Of a stretch of DNA of 64,000 nucleotides, positions 53,105 through 63,865 are shown piece after piece (position 1 is the first letter of the stretch; each line of letters starts with the position of its first letter). Under the pieces are notes generated by a model. The model saw only the letters and a program-made list of their open reading frames with translations, had not been told where the DNA came from and made no database searches. Source of the stretch: CAZJLP01 sp964546955 (GTDB taxonomy: Bacteria > Verrucomicrobiota > Verrucomicrobiia > Opitutales > Opitutaceae); assembly GCA_964546955.1 (NCBI GenBank), contig CAZJLP010000016.1, positions 1 to 64,000 on the forward strand. Reading direction: 5' to 3'. Position numbers and translations under genes: made by a program.

Positions 53105-53127
53105 TCCCGGAGGTGTAACTTCCGGGA
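53105..53127. other. Small hairpin in the DUF1328 - activator gap
   Basis: TCCCGGA (53105-53111) and TCCGGGA (53121-53127) around GGTGTAACT. It lies 20 bp before a stronger terminator and may be part of a short 3' region or leader RNA. Confidence 0.45.
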
Positions 53128-53148
53128 TTGTTAGTTGAAGCTGGACCT

Positions 53149-53185
53149 GGCGGGGTCGCCTTGCGCGGCCCCGCCTTGGCTTTTT
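53149..53185 (+). terminator. Intrinsic terminator
   Basis: GGCGGGGTCGC (53149-53159) pairs over 11 bp (one T-G) with 53165-53175, loop CTTGC, followed by TTGGCTTTTT. It separates the DUF1328 gene from the activator gene. Confidence 0.85.
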
Positions 53186-53246
53186 ATGGGATCGGGCCTT
53201 GCACCTTTTGCTGGTTGATGAGCACGATTCCCTTTTGTCGAACACC

Positions 53247-54581
53247 ATGCGCGTTTTGATTGTTGATGATGAACCAAGCATTCGCAAAACCACGTCGGTG
53301 GCGGTCGAGACAATGGGTCACGAAGTGGTTGCGGCTCCGAACGGCTTGCGCGCACTGAAGCTGTTGGAGGAAACCCCCTGCGATGTCTGTTTCCTGGACG
53401 TCAATCTCGGGACGGAAGACGGACTGAGCGTCCTGGACAAGATTCTCAAGGCACAGCCCACGATCGTGGTGGTGATGTTCACCGCGTACGCCAGCATCAG
53501 CACCGCCGTGGACGCCATGCGGCGGGGCGCGTTCGATTTTATTCCGAAGCCCTTTACGCCGGATCAGATTCGGCAGGTCTTGGACAAGATCGCGCGCACG
53601 CGGAAACTCGAGCAGCGCGTGCAGCAGCTCGAATCGCAGTTGATCGAGGAGTCCCCTGAGCTGGATCTGTCTTCCAATGAGCCAACGATGCAGCGCACGC
53701 TGCAGATCGCCTTTAAAGCGGCCGAAACTCCGGCCAATATTCTGATCCTCGGTCCGAGTGGCACGGGAAAAAGCGTTCTCGCGCGCGAGATCCACAAACG
53801 GAGCGCGCAGAGAGACAACGCCTTTGTGACGGTCAACTGCCCGAGTCTTTCCCGCGAGCTGCTCGAAAGCGAGCTGTTCGGCCACGTCAAGGGCTCGTTC
53901 ACCGGCGCGGTGGGCGACACGCTCGGAAAGGTGGCGGCGGCCGATGGAGGCACGCTTTTCCTCGACGAAATCGGCGAGCTTCCGCTCGAGATTCAGCCCA
54001 AGCTTCTCCGGCTGCTCCAGGAGCGTGAATACGAGCGGGTAGGCGAACCCAAGATCCGCAAGGCCAACGTGCGTGTCGTGGCCGCCACCAATCGCAATCT
54101 CGCCGAGGAGGTAAAGGCCGGAAAATTCCGCGAAGATCTCTTCTATCGGTTAAACGTGATCAACATTACCCTGCCCGGACTCAAAGATCGGCCGGCGGAT
54201 TTGTTGAAGCTGGCCGAAAACTACCGGGAGTTCTTTGCCGCGCGCATCGCGAAGAAGATCACCGCGTATTCGCCCCGCGTGCGCGATGCGTTCGTTCAGT
54301 ACGGCTGGCCCGGCAACTTGCGCGAACTGCGCAACGTGGTCGAACGCGCCGTCATCCTGGCTCCCGGCGAAACGATCGATCTCGAGGACCTACCGGACGA
54401 ATTCGCCCAGCGTTCGGATTCCACCATATCGGTTGGCGCGCGCGTCACTCTCGACGAACTGGAGGCGGAGCATATCCGCCGGGTCCTGGCCACGGCCCGC
54501 AACCTCGACGATGCGGCCCGCACCCTCGGCATCGATCCGGCGACGCTGTACCGCAAACGTCAAAAGCTGGGTATGTTGTGA
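53247..54581 (+). CDS. Sigma-54-dependent response regulator (NtrC/AlgB type)
   Basis: 444 aa from ATG 53247. Receiver at 1-120 with VDDEP, phospho-Asp51 (CFLDVNLGTEDG) and Lys in IPKPFTPDQ; AAA+ domain at about 140-370 with Walker A GPSGTGKSVLAREIH, the sigma-54 contact loop ELFGHVKGSFTGAVGD (GSFTGA in place of GAFTGA), Walker B GGTLFLDEIGEL and YGWPGNLRELRNVVERA; and a Fis-type HTH at the C-terminus (LDDAARTLGIDPATLYRKRQKLG). It activates sigma-54 promoters. The layout with the following kinase resembles AlgB-KinB. The kinase gene starts 185 bp after its stop. Confidence 0.93.
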   Translation: MRVLIVDDEPSIRKTTSVAVETMGHEVVAAPNGLRALKLLEETPCDVCFLDVNLGTEDGLSVLDKILKAQPTIVVVMFTAYASISTAVDAMRRGAFDFIPKPFTPDQIRQVLDKIARTRKLEQRVQQLESQLIEESPELDLSSNEPTMQRTLQIAFKAAETPANILILGPSGTGKSVLAREIHKRSAQRDNAFVTVNCPSLSRELLESELFGHVKGSFTGAVGDTLGKVAAADGGTLFLDEIGELPLEIQPKLLRLLQEREYERVGEPKIRKANVRVVAATNRNLAEEVKAGKFREDLFYRLNVINITLPGLKDRPADLLKLAENYREFFAARIAKKITAYSPRVRDAFVQYGWPGNLRELRNVVERAVILAPGETIDLEDLPDEFAQRSDSTISVGARVTLDELEAEHIRRVLATARNLDDAARTLGIDPATLYRKRQKLGML

Positions 54582-54766
54582 AGCGCCGACCGAGCTAGAC
54601 GATGCTTCGCGGCGTCCCGGCCTCCTGGGCCGCACCGTCGGCTTCCCCGCTCTCTCCTCGACACTTGGCCGCCGATCTCTAACTTCTTCCCTCGGTCGAA
54701 GCGAACCGACGCTCGCTTAGGATCGATTCTCTTGCGGTATTCACCTTCCGGAACTCCGGCCACCCT

Positions 54767-56608
54767 ATGCTTCGCACGCGGCTTTATCTTGGACTTCTGC
54801 CGCTTCTGCTCCTGTTCATCGTCGTGGGCATGGCGGCAATGCTGATCTGTCGCGAGCTCGCCCAGTCGATTGAGGTAAAGCTCAACGCCAGCTATCGCCT
54901 GATGATCGGCACCTACGAAATGCGCGATGCGGCGCACGGCATGACGACGGCGATTCAGCAGGCGCAGAGCGGCCGCGTGCTGGAGGCCAAGCCGACGTTC
55001 CTCGAATACCGCGGTCGTTTTCACAAGGCGCTGATGGATCAGTCGTTCGTCTCCGCGGGGACGGACCGCGCGGCCGAGGTCGAAAAAGTGGCTGCGGCCT
55101 TCGACCGGCTGACCAGTTTCGGCGACGCCATTTTCGAGCGGGGCGCGGCCGCGACGCTGACGGCCTACAACGAGACATTCCTGGCCCGGTTCCACACGCT
55201 CAATTCTCTGGAGGAGATCACGCGGAGGGATCACGAGTCGCTCAAAGCTGAAGCGCAGCGCGTCAGCGCATTGGTGAAGACCAGCGTGAACGTCATCGCC
55301 GCCGCCATGGCCGGCGGAATTCTCCTGTCGCTTTTTCTTTCCTACCGCCTCGCGCGCTCGCTCCTGCGCCCGGTCCAAACGCTCACGGCCTACGCCGCCG
55401 CGCTCGGGGATGGAAAACTCGATCGGGAGGTTCCAGTCACCTCCCGCGACGAGATCGGTGAACTCGCGCAGACGTTCAACACGATGGGAGCGAAGCTTCG
55501 AGCTTACCGCGACGCCACGACAGCCAAGGTGATGCGCGCCCAGCGCACGATGGAGGCCACGCTGACCTCGACGCCGGATCCCCTGTTTGTCGTGAACCGG
55601 GACGGGGCTCACGAAGTGAGAAATCCCGCGGCCGAGCAACTGGCCGCGACACCCGAGTTTGCCGAAGGTTTTCCCCCGGAGATCACCGAGCGCCTGCAGC
55701 AGGTCCTCGCGACGGGCCAGCACTACCTGCCCACGGACTACGACCAAATCTTCACGGTTCGCATCGGGCGCCAGGACCGGCACTACCTGCCGCGCATTCT
55801 TGCGATCGGCGACGAACTCACCGGGTTCGGCGGCGCGGCGATGATTCTCCAGGATGTCACCAAATTCCGGCTCCTCGACGATGCCAAAAGCAATTTGGTG
55901 GGCACGGTGAGCCACGAACTCAAGACGCCGCTTACCAGTTTGCGCATGGCGGTCTACCTGTTGCTGGAGCAGAATGTGGGTCAACTCTCGCCCCGCCAGC
56001 GCGACTTGCTCGAAACCGCTCGCGACGATGCCGATCGGCTGCTTCGCATTCTCAACGATCTGCTCGATCTCGCGCGACTCGAAGGGGGTGTCTCTTCGCT
56101 GGCCTACCGGGAGGTATCGATCCCGGCGATGCTCGACGAAATGGTGCGCGAAATGAAGCCCATCATGGAGACGGCGTCGCAGACCGCCTCCATCGAAATC
56201 ACACCAGGATTAGAGAACATCCAGGTGGATCCCGACCGGCTGCGACACGTCTTCATCAACCTCCTCGCCAACGCTTCGAAATACTCGCCTCCTGAAAGCG
56301 TCATAGTCCTCTATGCCCGACCGGATTCGAGCGGTTTTATCCGCTTCGGAGTCCGAGATCGGGGGCCCGGTATTCCGGAGGAGAACCTCCCTTACATCTT
56401 CGAACGTTTTTATCGCGCGCCCAACCAAACGCGAAAAGGCGTGGGCCTCGGTCTCACGATTGCGCGCGAGATCGTGATCGCTCACGGCGGAACGATCGCG
56501 TGCAGCAGCAAGGTCGGGCAGGGCAGCGATTTCTACTTCCTCCTGCCTCTGGCGCCGGCGCCGCGGACTTCCGCGCCGGCTCCCGAAGTGGCTGTCGCGG
56601 CGCGGTAA
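54767..56608 (+). CDS. Membrane sensor histidine kinase (KinB type)
   Basis: 613 aa. Two TM helices (about 7-30 and 178-200) bracket a helical periplasmic sensor (SYRLMIGTYEMRDAAHGMTTAIQQAQSGR). Then HAMP (about 200-255), a PAS-like domain (about 265-360), HisKA with His383 (VSHELKTPLTSLRMAVYLLLEQNVGQLSP) and HATPase boxes FINLLANASKYSP, VRDRGPGIPEENL and GVGLGLTIAREIV. Domain order matches the KinB sensor, and the neighbouring AlgB-type regulator is its likely partner. Stimulus: envelope-related, by analogy only. Confidence 0.93.
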   Translation: MLRTRLYLGLLPLLLLFIVVGMAAMLICRELAQSIEVKLNASYRLMIGTYEMRDAAHGMTTAIQQAQSGRVLEAKPTFLEYRGRFHKALMDQSFVSAGTDRAAEVEKVAAAFDRLTSFGDAIFERGAAATLTAYNETFLARFHTLNSLEEITRRDHESLKAEAQRVSALVKTSVNVIAAAMAGGILLSLFLSYRLARSLLRPVQTLTAYAAALGDGKLDREVPVTSRDEIGELAQTFNTMGAKLRAYRDATTAKVMRAQRTMEATLTSTPDPLFVVNRDGAHEVRNPAAEQLAATPEFAEGFPPEITERLQQVLATGQHYLPTDYDQIFTVRIGRQDRHYLPRILAIGDELTGFGGAAMILQDVTKFRLLDDAKSNLVGTVSHELKTPLTSLRMAVYLLLEQNVGQLSPRQRDLLETARDDADRLLRILNDLLDLARLEGGVSSLAYREVSIPAMLDEMVREMKPIMETASQTASIEITPGLENIQVDPDRLRHVFINLLANASKYSPPESVIVLYARPDSSGFIRFGVRDRGPGIPEENLPYIFERFYRAPNQTRKGVGLGLTIAREIVIAHGGTIACSSKVGQGSDFYFLLPLAPAPRTSAPAPEVAVAAR

Positions 56609-56689
56609 CGCCATTTTGACCGAATCTCTGATTAAGGTAAGGGCGAAGCCGCAGAGGGCGGGGGCTTCCTGTGCATTTTGCACCGTTCG

Positions 56690-56750
56690 GGACGGCTCAA
56701 CTAGCCGTCCGCAAAATGTTTACGCAACCGCCGTTCAATTCGGCGGTCTG
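56690..56750 (+). terminator. Pair of hairpins after the kinase gene
   Basis: GGACGGCT and AGCCGTCC (56690-56710, loop CAACT), then ACCGCCG and CGGCGGT (56727-56747), followed by CTGTTTCCTG. The second could end transcription weakly before the DUF883 operon. Confidence 0.5.
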
Positions 56751-56798
56751 TTTCCTGTAATCACTTCGCTTGTCCGCAATCCGAACCTCCCTTTTCTC

Positions 56799-57128
56799 AT
56801 GAAACGTAGCACTTCCTCCGCCTCCGAAACCGAATCGACCGCCGAAGAACTGGTCGAGAATCTCCGTAATCTGATCGATGAGGCCCAAACCATTCTGACC
56901 GATGGAGTGGGCGAGAAATCCAAGGAGACGCTGGCCGAACTCCGCCAGCGCCTGGAAGACGGTATGGACAAAATGGGGACCTACTACAAAGGCGCCAAAA
57001 AGAAAGTCATTGCCGGCGCGCGTTCGACGGACGAGACGATCCGCGCCCACCCCTATGAGTCCGTGGCCGTCGCCGTGGGCGTGGGAGTCTTGATCGGTGC
57101 CTTGTTGCGGGGCGGACGAAAAAACTAG
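56799..57128 (+). CDS. DUF883 / YqjD-ElaB-like ribosome- or membrane-anchored protein
   Basis: 109 aa from ATG 56799 (frame open to 56616). A helical soluble part (AEELVENLRNLIDEAQTILTDGVGEKSKETLAELRQRLEDGMDKM) and a C-terminal TM helix with RAHPYESVAVAVGVGVLIGALLRGGRKN, the hallmark of YqjD/ElaB proteins, which anchor to the inner membrane and bind ribosomes in stationary phase. First of a run of four small-protein genes. Confidence 0.85.
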   Translation: MKRSTSSASETESTAEELVENLRNLIDEAQTILTDGVGEKSKETLAELRQRLEDGMDKMGTYYKGAKKKVIAGARSTDETIRAHPYESVAVAVGVGVLIGALLRGGRKN

Positions 57129-57142
57129 TGCGAGCGCTACCC

Positions 57143-57532
57143 ATGTCGTCCGAAACCGCCCATTCCCCGGGCATTCTCGAAGCCGCCGGCGACGCGCTCG
57201 ACGGTGTGCTTGAGACCGTGCAGACCCGCGTCCGTTTGCTGGGCGTCGAACTGCAGGAAGAAAAGCTGCGCATGGTTCAGTTGGCAATTTGGATCGCCGC
57301 GGCGGTGTTTTCGGCGGGCATGGTCATGACGTTTCTAAGCGCGACCCTGGTTTATCTCCTTTGGGAGCGAGCCCCGGTGGGAGTGCTGGTCGGACTGACC
57401 GTTTTTTATGCGGTGTGTTTTTTCGTGATCGTGCGGCAATTTCGCCGTTTTCTCGCGCGCCAGCCCGTGCCGTTCGATACAACGCTGGGGGAAATCAAAA
57501 AGGATCGAGCATGTCTCCGTCCGGTGAACTAG
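57143..57532 (+). CDS. YqjE-like / holin-X family membrane protein
   Basis: 129 aa from ATG 57143 (GTG at 57128 in frame). A helical N-terminus (GVLETVQTRVRLLGVELQEEKLRM), two TM helices (VQLAIWIAAAVFSAGMVMTFLSATLVYLLW and VGVLVGLTVFYAVCFFVIV), and a basic tail. Matches the YqjE-type partner normally encoded next to YqjD. It starts 14 bp after the DUF883 stop and overlaps the next gene by 22 bp. Confidence 0.82.
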   Translation: MSSETAHSPGILEAAGDALDGVLETVQTRVRLLGVELQEEKLRMVQLAIWIAAAVFSAGMVMTFLSATLVYLLWERAPVGVLVGLTVFYAVCFFVIVRQFRRFLARQPVPFDTTLGEIKKDRACLRPVN

Positions 57533-57801
57533 ACCGATTGGCGCTGCGGAAGCAGCTCTTGGTAGCGAAAAGCGACCTGCTTCGCCTGCGCGTGGCGGCC
57601 TCCGCCGAGGTCATGGGCAAACCCATTACCTGGATCCAGGGAGCATTATCTCTAGTCCGCAAGGCGGCGCCCGTCGTCGGTTTGTCCGCCATGCTCTTCA
57701 CCCGGAGTAAACCGGCCCGAAAAGCCGGCTGGTTTGGCATGGCGATGAAGTTCGCGCCGACCGTCCTCAAGGCATTTCGCGCTTTCAAGCAGGCTGGATG
57801 A
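57511..57801 (+). CDS. Small basic protein, YqjK-like by position
   Basis: 96 aa from ATG 57511, in a different frame from its neighbour. Helical and basic (ELDRLALRKQLLVAKSDLLRLRVAASAEVMGKP, LVRKAAPVVGLSAMLFTRSKPARKAGWFGMAMKFAPTVLKAFRAFKQAG). Sequence similarity to YqjK cannot be judged by eye; the assignment is by gene order after YqjD and YqjE types. Confidence 0.7.
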   Translation: MSPSGELDRLALRKQLLVAKSDLLRLRVAASAEVMGKPITWIQGALSLVRKAAPVVGLSAMLFTRSKPARKAGWFGMAMKFAPTVLKAFRAFKQAG

Positions 57802-57837
57802 ACAGAACCCAAACGTCCCTCCGATCCGCATACTCCC

Positions 57838-58065
57838 ATGAATAAAAACATCCTCGCAGTTATCCTCGTTGTCCTCGGCGGCGTGCTCCTCTATCTGGGC
57901 GCTCAACGCCGCGATTCTCTGGCCGGCCGGGCTGAAGCCGCTGGCAATAACATCGTCACCGCCGTCGATGGGGAACCTCGCGCGAATCGCGAAACCCTTT
58001 ACTTCATTTCGGGCGGCATCCTCGTCGTGGCGGGACTTTTCGTCGCGCTCCGCCGAACTGCCTGA
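57838..58065 (+). CDS. DUF3185 small membrane protein
   Basis: 75 aa, two TM helices (ILAVILVVLGGVLLYLGA and YFISGGILVVAGLFVAL) with a polar loop between, as in DUF3185 proteins. It lies 36 bp after the previous gene in the same direction and is the last gene of the small-protein run. Confidence 0.75.
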   Translation: MNKNILAVILVVLGGVLLYLGAQRRDSLAGRAEAAGNNIVTAVDGEPRANRETLYFISGGILVVAGLFVALRRTA

Positions 58066-58108
58066 GCGGAGCCGGCTTCGGATCGCGCGGCCCGCGGCGT
58101 AGCCGCGC

Positions 58109-60691
<2,583 letters not shown>

Positions 60692-61019
60692 CCCTTACTT
60701 CTATCCATCCGCACACCACCAGCAACTGATTTAGCGGGTGTCGGGCAGTACGTAGGCGCCGAAGGCACAGAACGCGGTTCGTCATTGCGGCGCCTATTGG
60801 ATTCCAGCGCGATTTGCGTGGGAATCCGGAAGCCTTCCGAGCTCCCGGTGTTGCGCCCTTCACGTCCAACCGTTTGGGAGGGAAAAAGAGACGACAGCCT
60901 GTCGGCTTTCGTTCGTTTCAAAATTTGGCGGAACGCCGCCGCCTGATTTTCCGACTTAAATAGACAAATCGGCCCATCGGCGGCGCTTTATTCGAAAACA
61001 ACGCGCTCTTCACCCCAAC
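60692..61019. other. Gene-free stretch before the fourth ECF module
   Basis: 328 bp with two inverted repeats: TAGGCGCCG (60753-60761) with CGGCGCCTA (60788-60796), and GGATTCC with GGAATCC (about 60799-60827). No convincing coding frame. The sigma-factor promoter should be within its last 100 bp. Confidence 0.5.
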
Positions 61020-61535
61020 ATGGAGGAAACGCCAGATCATGACTCTTGGAAGGATTGGTTCAATCGTCACGGCCCCAAACTGCTCCTCTGCGCACGCCAA
61101 TGGACCCGTTCCATGTCCGATGCGGAAGATATCGTTCAAGAGGCGTTTGTCCGCTTTTGGCGCAGGCAAAGGGCCCTGGCCGGGTCTCCGGTGGCTCTGG
61201 TGCTTACCTCCATCCGCCGTGCCGCGGTCGACCTGGCTCGTCGCGAGCAACGTCGAACGGCACGGGAAATGTCGGTCGATCCTGGCATCTCCGAGCCCTT
61301 TTTCGAGTCTTCCGCTGACGAGGAACGTCGGATCGCCATCGAAGCGGCGCTCCGCCGCCTTTCGGCGGAGCAGCGCGAAGTTCTGGTTCTCAAAATTTGG
61401 GGTGAATGCAGTTTTGACGAGATCGGGCGGCAGCTGGAAATCTCCGCGAACACCGCCGCTTCGCGGTATCGCTACGCCCTCGGCTCGTTGCGCAAACATT
61501 TGACGGAGGAGAATGCGAATGCCCGCTTACCCTGA
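61020..61535 (+). CDS. ECF-type RNA polymerase sigma factor
   Basis: 171 aa. Sigma2 (WFNRHGPKLLLCARQWTRSMSDAEDIVQEAFVRFWRRQ, ALVLTSIRRAAVDLARREQRR) and sigma4 (LRRLSAEQREVLVLKIWGECSFDEIGRQLEISANTAASRYRYALGSLRKHL). It overlaps the next gene by about 20 bp. With that gene and the PDZ gene it forms a tight three-gene module. Confidence 0.92.
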   Translation: MEETPDHDSWKDWFNRHGPKLLLCARQWTRSMSDAEDIVQEAFVRFWRRQRALAGSPVALVLTSIRRAAVDLARREQRRTAREMSVDPGISEPFFESSADEERRIAIEAALRRLSAEQREVLVLKIWGECSFDEIGRQLEISANTAASRYRYALGSLRKHLTEENANARLP

Positions 61536-61995
61536 AGACCTCCAGGAACTCGAACGGGAATTATACGCTCTGCGTCCGCGCGCCCTATCCCGGGGATGCA
61601 CGGCCGGGGTCGCCGCTTCGCTCGGCGCCGCTTCTGCCCAGCCGATGGCAGCCGTCCGAACCAGGCTTCGGTGGATCGCGTGGCCGGTGGCCGCGGCGTT
61701 TGTCGCGGGCTGCGCTTGGCTGGCCATTCCGCGGGCCGCAAACCGCGCGTCGAGCTTGCCCGCGACGCGGCCCTCGTCCGAGCCAGCCGGTGTTTTCCGG
61801 CCCGTCGCGACGGAAGCGATTCTGTACTCGGCCCAACTGGAAGGGCTGGTCGTCCTGCCCAACGGTTCGCCGGCACGTCAACTTCGTAACCGCTATGTCG
61901 ATACCATCGTGTGGCGGAATGCCGATACCAACGCTTCGTTCCAATGGACGCTTCCGCGAGACGAAGTCCGCTGGGTGCCGGTGAATGCCTATTGA
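61519..61995 (+). CDS. Membrane protein, probable anti-sigma factor of the fourth ECF module
   Basis: 158 aa from ATG 61519 (an ATG at 61513 is in frame). A short cytosolic part (EDLQELERELYALRPRALSRGCTAGVAASLG), a TM helix (WIAWPVAAAFVAGCAWLAI) and a periplasmic tail of about 85 residues (ILYSAQLEGLVVLPNGSPARQLRNRYVDTIVWRNADTNASFQWTLPRDEVRWVPVNAY). No zinc motif. Position and topology suit an anti-sigma factor, and the tail could be the sensing part. Confidence 0.7.
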   Translation: MPAYPEDLQELERELYALRPRALSRGCTAGVAASLGAASAQPMAAVRTRLRWIAWPVAAAFVAGCAWLAIPRAANRASSLPATRPSSEPAGVFRPVATEAILYSAQLEGLVVLPNGSPARQLRNRYVDTIVWRNADTNASFQWTLPRDEVRWVPVNAY

Positions 61996-62005
61996 ATTTA
62001 TTCCC

Positions 62006-62950
62006 ATGAAAACATCCCTCACTTGCCTTCTTGCCCTGTCTGCCGTCGTCCTGCCCTGTCTTGCCGCCGAAGCGTCTCCTCCGACCCCGGCCCCGGCGGA
62101 ACGCGGAAAGCGCGTCTTTCACGAGAAGGCGATCGCGCGCGAGCCGGTGACATTCCTGGGCGTGGAAAGTACGCCGGCCAGTCCAGCCCTCGCGGCTCAA
62201 CTCGGTTTGCCCAAGGGCTTTGGCCTGGTCGTGACAACCGTCTTGCCCGATAGCCCTGCCGCTAGCGCGCTGCAGGCCCACGACGTGTTGACCAAGCTGA
62301 ACGATCAGCTTCTCGTCGATACGCGACAACTGGGTGCTTTAGTGCGCTCCTTCAAGGAGGGCGACGAGGTCGTGCTGACCTACGTTCGGGCGGGCAAAAC
62401 AGCCAGCGCTAAGGTCAAGCTCGCCAAGAGGGAAATGGCGATCGAACCCTTCGGTATCGCCCCCTTGCCGGAAAAATGGCAGCACCCGGCTCCGTTCGCG
62501 CCGGGTTCTCACGAGCGCGCCGACCGGCTTTTGTCGCTGATTGAAGGGGAGGGGCCGGGATTCCCTCTGCACGACCGGGTGCGTATCGTGCGCCGCATGG
62601 AGGGCGGGATGCCGGCAACGACGGCAATCGATTTCAGGGACAGCCACATGGTTTTTCGCGACGACCAAGGGACGATTGAAATCACAGTGGACGACGGAAA
62701 GAAGACCGTCCTGGCCAAAGATCAGAAGGGAAACACCCAATTCTCAGGGCCCTTCAATACACCGGAAGAGGAGAAAGCCGTGCCCGAAGAAGTCCGCAAA
62801 CGCATCCCGAAATTGGACCTCATGAAAGAATTTCGCTTTAAGACCGACCGCGACTTCGACGGCGAAACACGACTCTTCGAAACGCGTCCGGCCCCGATTG
62901 GCGGCACCGAGGATATCCTCATTCCCGCTCCCGCCCGCCAGGCAATCTGA
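62006..62950 (+). CDS. Secreted PDZ-domain protein
   Basis: 314 aa from ATG 62006 (frame open to 61985), 10 bp after the anti-sigma stop. Signal peptide (LTCLLALSAVVLPCLAAEA). The PDZ domain covers about 50-140 (TFLGVESTPASPALAAQLGLPKGFGLVVTTVLPDSPAASALQAHDVLTKLNDQLLVDTRQLGALVRSFKEGDEVVLTYVRAGK). The rest is charged with a beta-rich segment around FRDDQGTIEITVDDGKK. No protease domain precedes it, unlike DegS or RseP. It may bind exposed C-termini outside the membrane and feed the adjacent sigma system. Confidence 0.82.
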   Translation: MKTSLTCLLALSAVVLPCLAAEASPPTPAPAERGKRVFHEKAIAREPVTFLGVESTPASPALAAQLGLPKGFGLVVTTVLPDSPAASALQAHDVLTKLNDQLLVDTRQLGALVRSFKEGDEVVLTYVRAGKTASAKVKLAKREMAIEPFGIAPLPEKWQHPAPFAPGSHERADRLLSLIEGEGPGFPLHDRVRIVRRMEGGMPATTAIDFRDSHMVFRDDQGTIEITVDDGKKTVLAKDQKGNTQFSGPFNTPEEEKAVPEEVRKRIPKLDLMKEFRFKTDRDFDGETRLFETRPAPIGGTEDILIPAPARQAI

Positions 62951-62983
62951 GGCCGAGTTGCTCGAAGACACGTCTAATGAGAC

Positions 62984-63007
62984 GGATCGAAAGGTAGGGC
63001 GAGGCCT
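62984..63007. repeat. Repeat arm, family C copy 2
   Basis: GGATCGAAAGGTAGGGC, identical to 42574-42590, followed after one extra G by AGGCCTC as at 42591. Only this arm is clear here. Confidence 0.65.
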
Positions 63008-63061
63008 CGCCCTTCCTTCAACCCGTTTCAGGGTTCTGTATAGGGATTGCGCGGCGGGAGA

Positions 63062-63850
63062 CTACTCGTTGTCGCCGTCGATCATTCGGCCGAGGCCGCC
63101 AAGCAAAGAGCCTTCTTCTCGTCCGCCCTTCGCCGCGCCGACGATTCGTCCGGCGAGGCGGGAAAAAGGCAGCGATTGCAACCAGACGCGCCCGGGGCCA
63201 CGCAGGGTGGCGAAAAACAAGCCCTCGCCGCCGAACAGCGCCGTCTTGATGCCGCCGACCATTTGAATGTCGTAGTCGACCGATGGCTGCAGCGCAACCA
63301 GGCAACCCGTGTCCACGCGGATGAGTTCGCCCGGCGCCAGGGTGCGTTCCATCAGCGTTCCGCCGGCGTGAACGAATGCCAGGCCATCGCCAGTCAGACG
63401 TTGCATGATAAATCCCTCGCCGCCGAAAAGACCGGCGCCGAGGCGCTTTTGGAAGGCGATGCTGATCGATACCCCCTTCGCTGCGCAGAGAAAAGAATCC
63501 TTCTGCGTGATGAGTTCGCCGCCGAGGTCGCGTAGATTGACGGGGATGATCATGCCCGGGTAAGGCGCAGCGAAGGCGACGCGTCGCTTTCCCGCTCCTT
63601 GGTTCTGGAACACGGTCATGAACAGGGATTCCCCGGTCAGCAGGCGTTTTCCGGCGCCCAGAAGGGTCCCCATGATCCCGCGACTTTGCGAAGAGCCGTC
63701 ACCGAAGATGGTCTCGAGCGCGATCCCGTCGTCCATGTACATCATGCCCCCCGCTTCGGCGACCACCGCCTCGTTCGGATCGAGCTCGATCTCCACATAC
63801 TGAAGATCGCCGCCGTTAATTTTATAGTCGATTTCGTGCATCGCGTTCAT
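63062..63850 (-). CDS. AIM24 / TIGR00266-family protein
   Basis: 262 aa from ATG 63850 (ATG at 63841 also possible; frame open to 63865). Beta-rich AIM24 fold: YKINGGDLQYVEIELDPNEAVVAEAGGMMYMDDGIALET, a Gly-rich LLGAGKRLLTGESLFMTVFQNQGAGKRRVAFAAPYPG, and LIRVDTGCLVALQPSVDYDIQMVGGIKTALFGGEGLFFATLRGPGRVWLQSLP, features seen in this family in bacteria. Function unknown. Cytosolic, no signal peptide. Single gene. Confidence 0.9.
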   Translation of the reverse strand: MNAMHEIDYKINGGDLQYVEIELDPNEAVVAEAGGMMYMDDGIALETIFGDGSSQSRGIMGTLLGAGKRLLTGESLFMTVFQNQGAGKRRVAFAAPYPGMIIPVNLRDLGGELITQKDSFLCAAKGVSISIAFQKRLGAGLFGGEGFIMQRLTGDGLAFVHAGGTLMERTLAPGELIRVDTGCLVALQPSVDYDIQMVGGIKTALFGGEGLFFATLRGPGRVWLQSLPFSRLAGRIVGAAKGGREEGSLLGGLGRMIDGDNE

Positions 63851-63865
63851 GCGGGGGTAACACAA

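Noticed and set aside
54560..55984. 474-codon minus-strand frame opposite the KinB-type kinase
   Set aside because: The plus strand carries all histidine-kinase boxes; the minus translation is His/Arg-rich and unlike a protein family.
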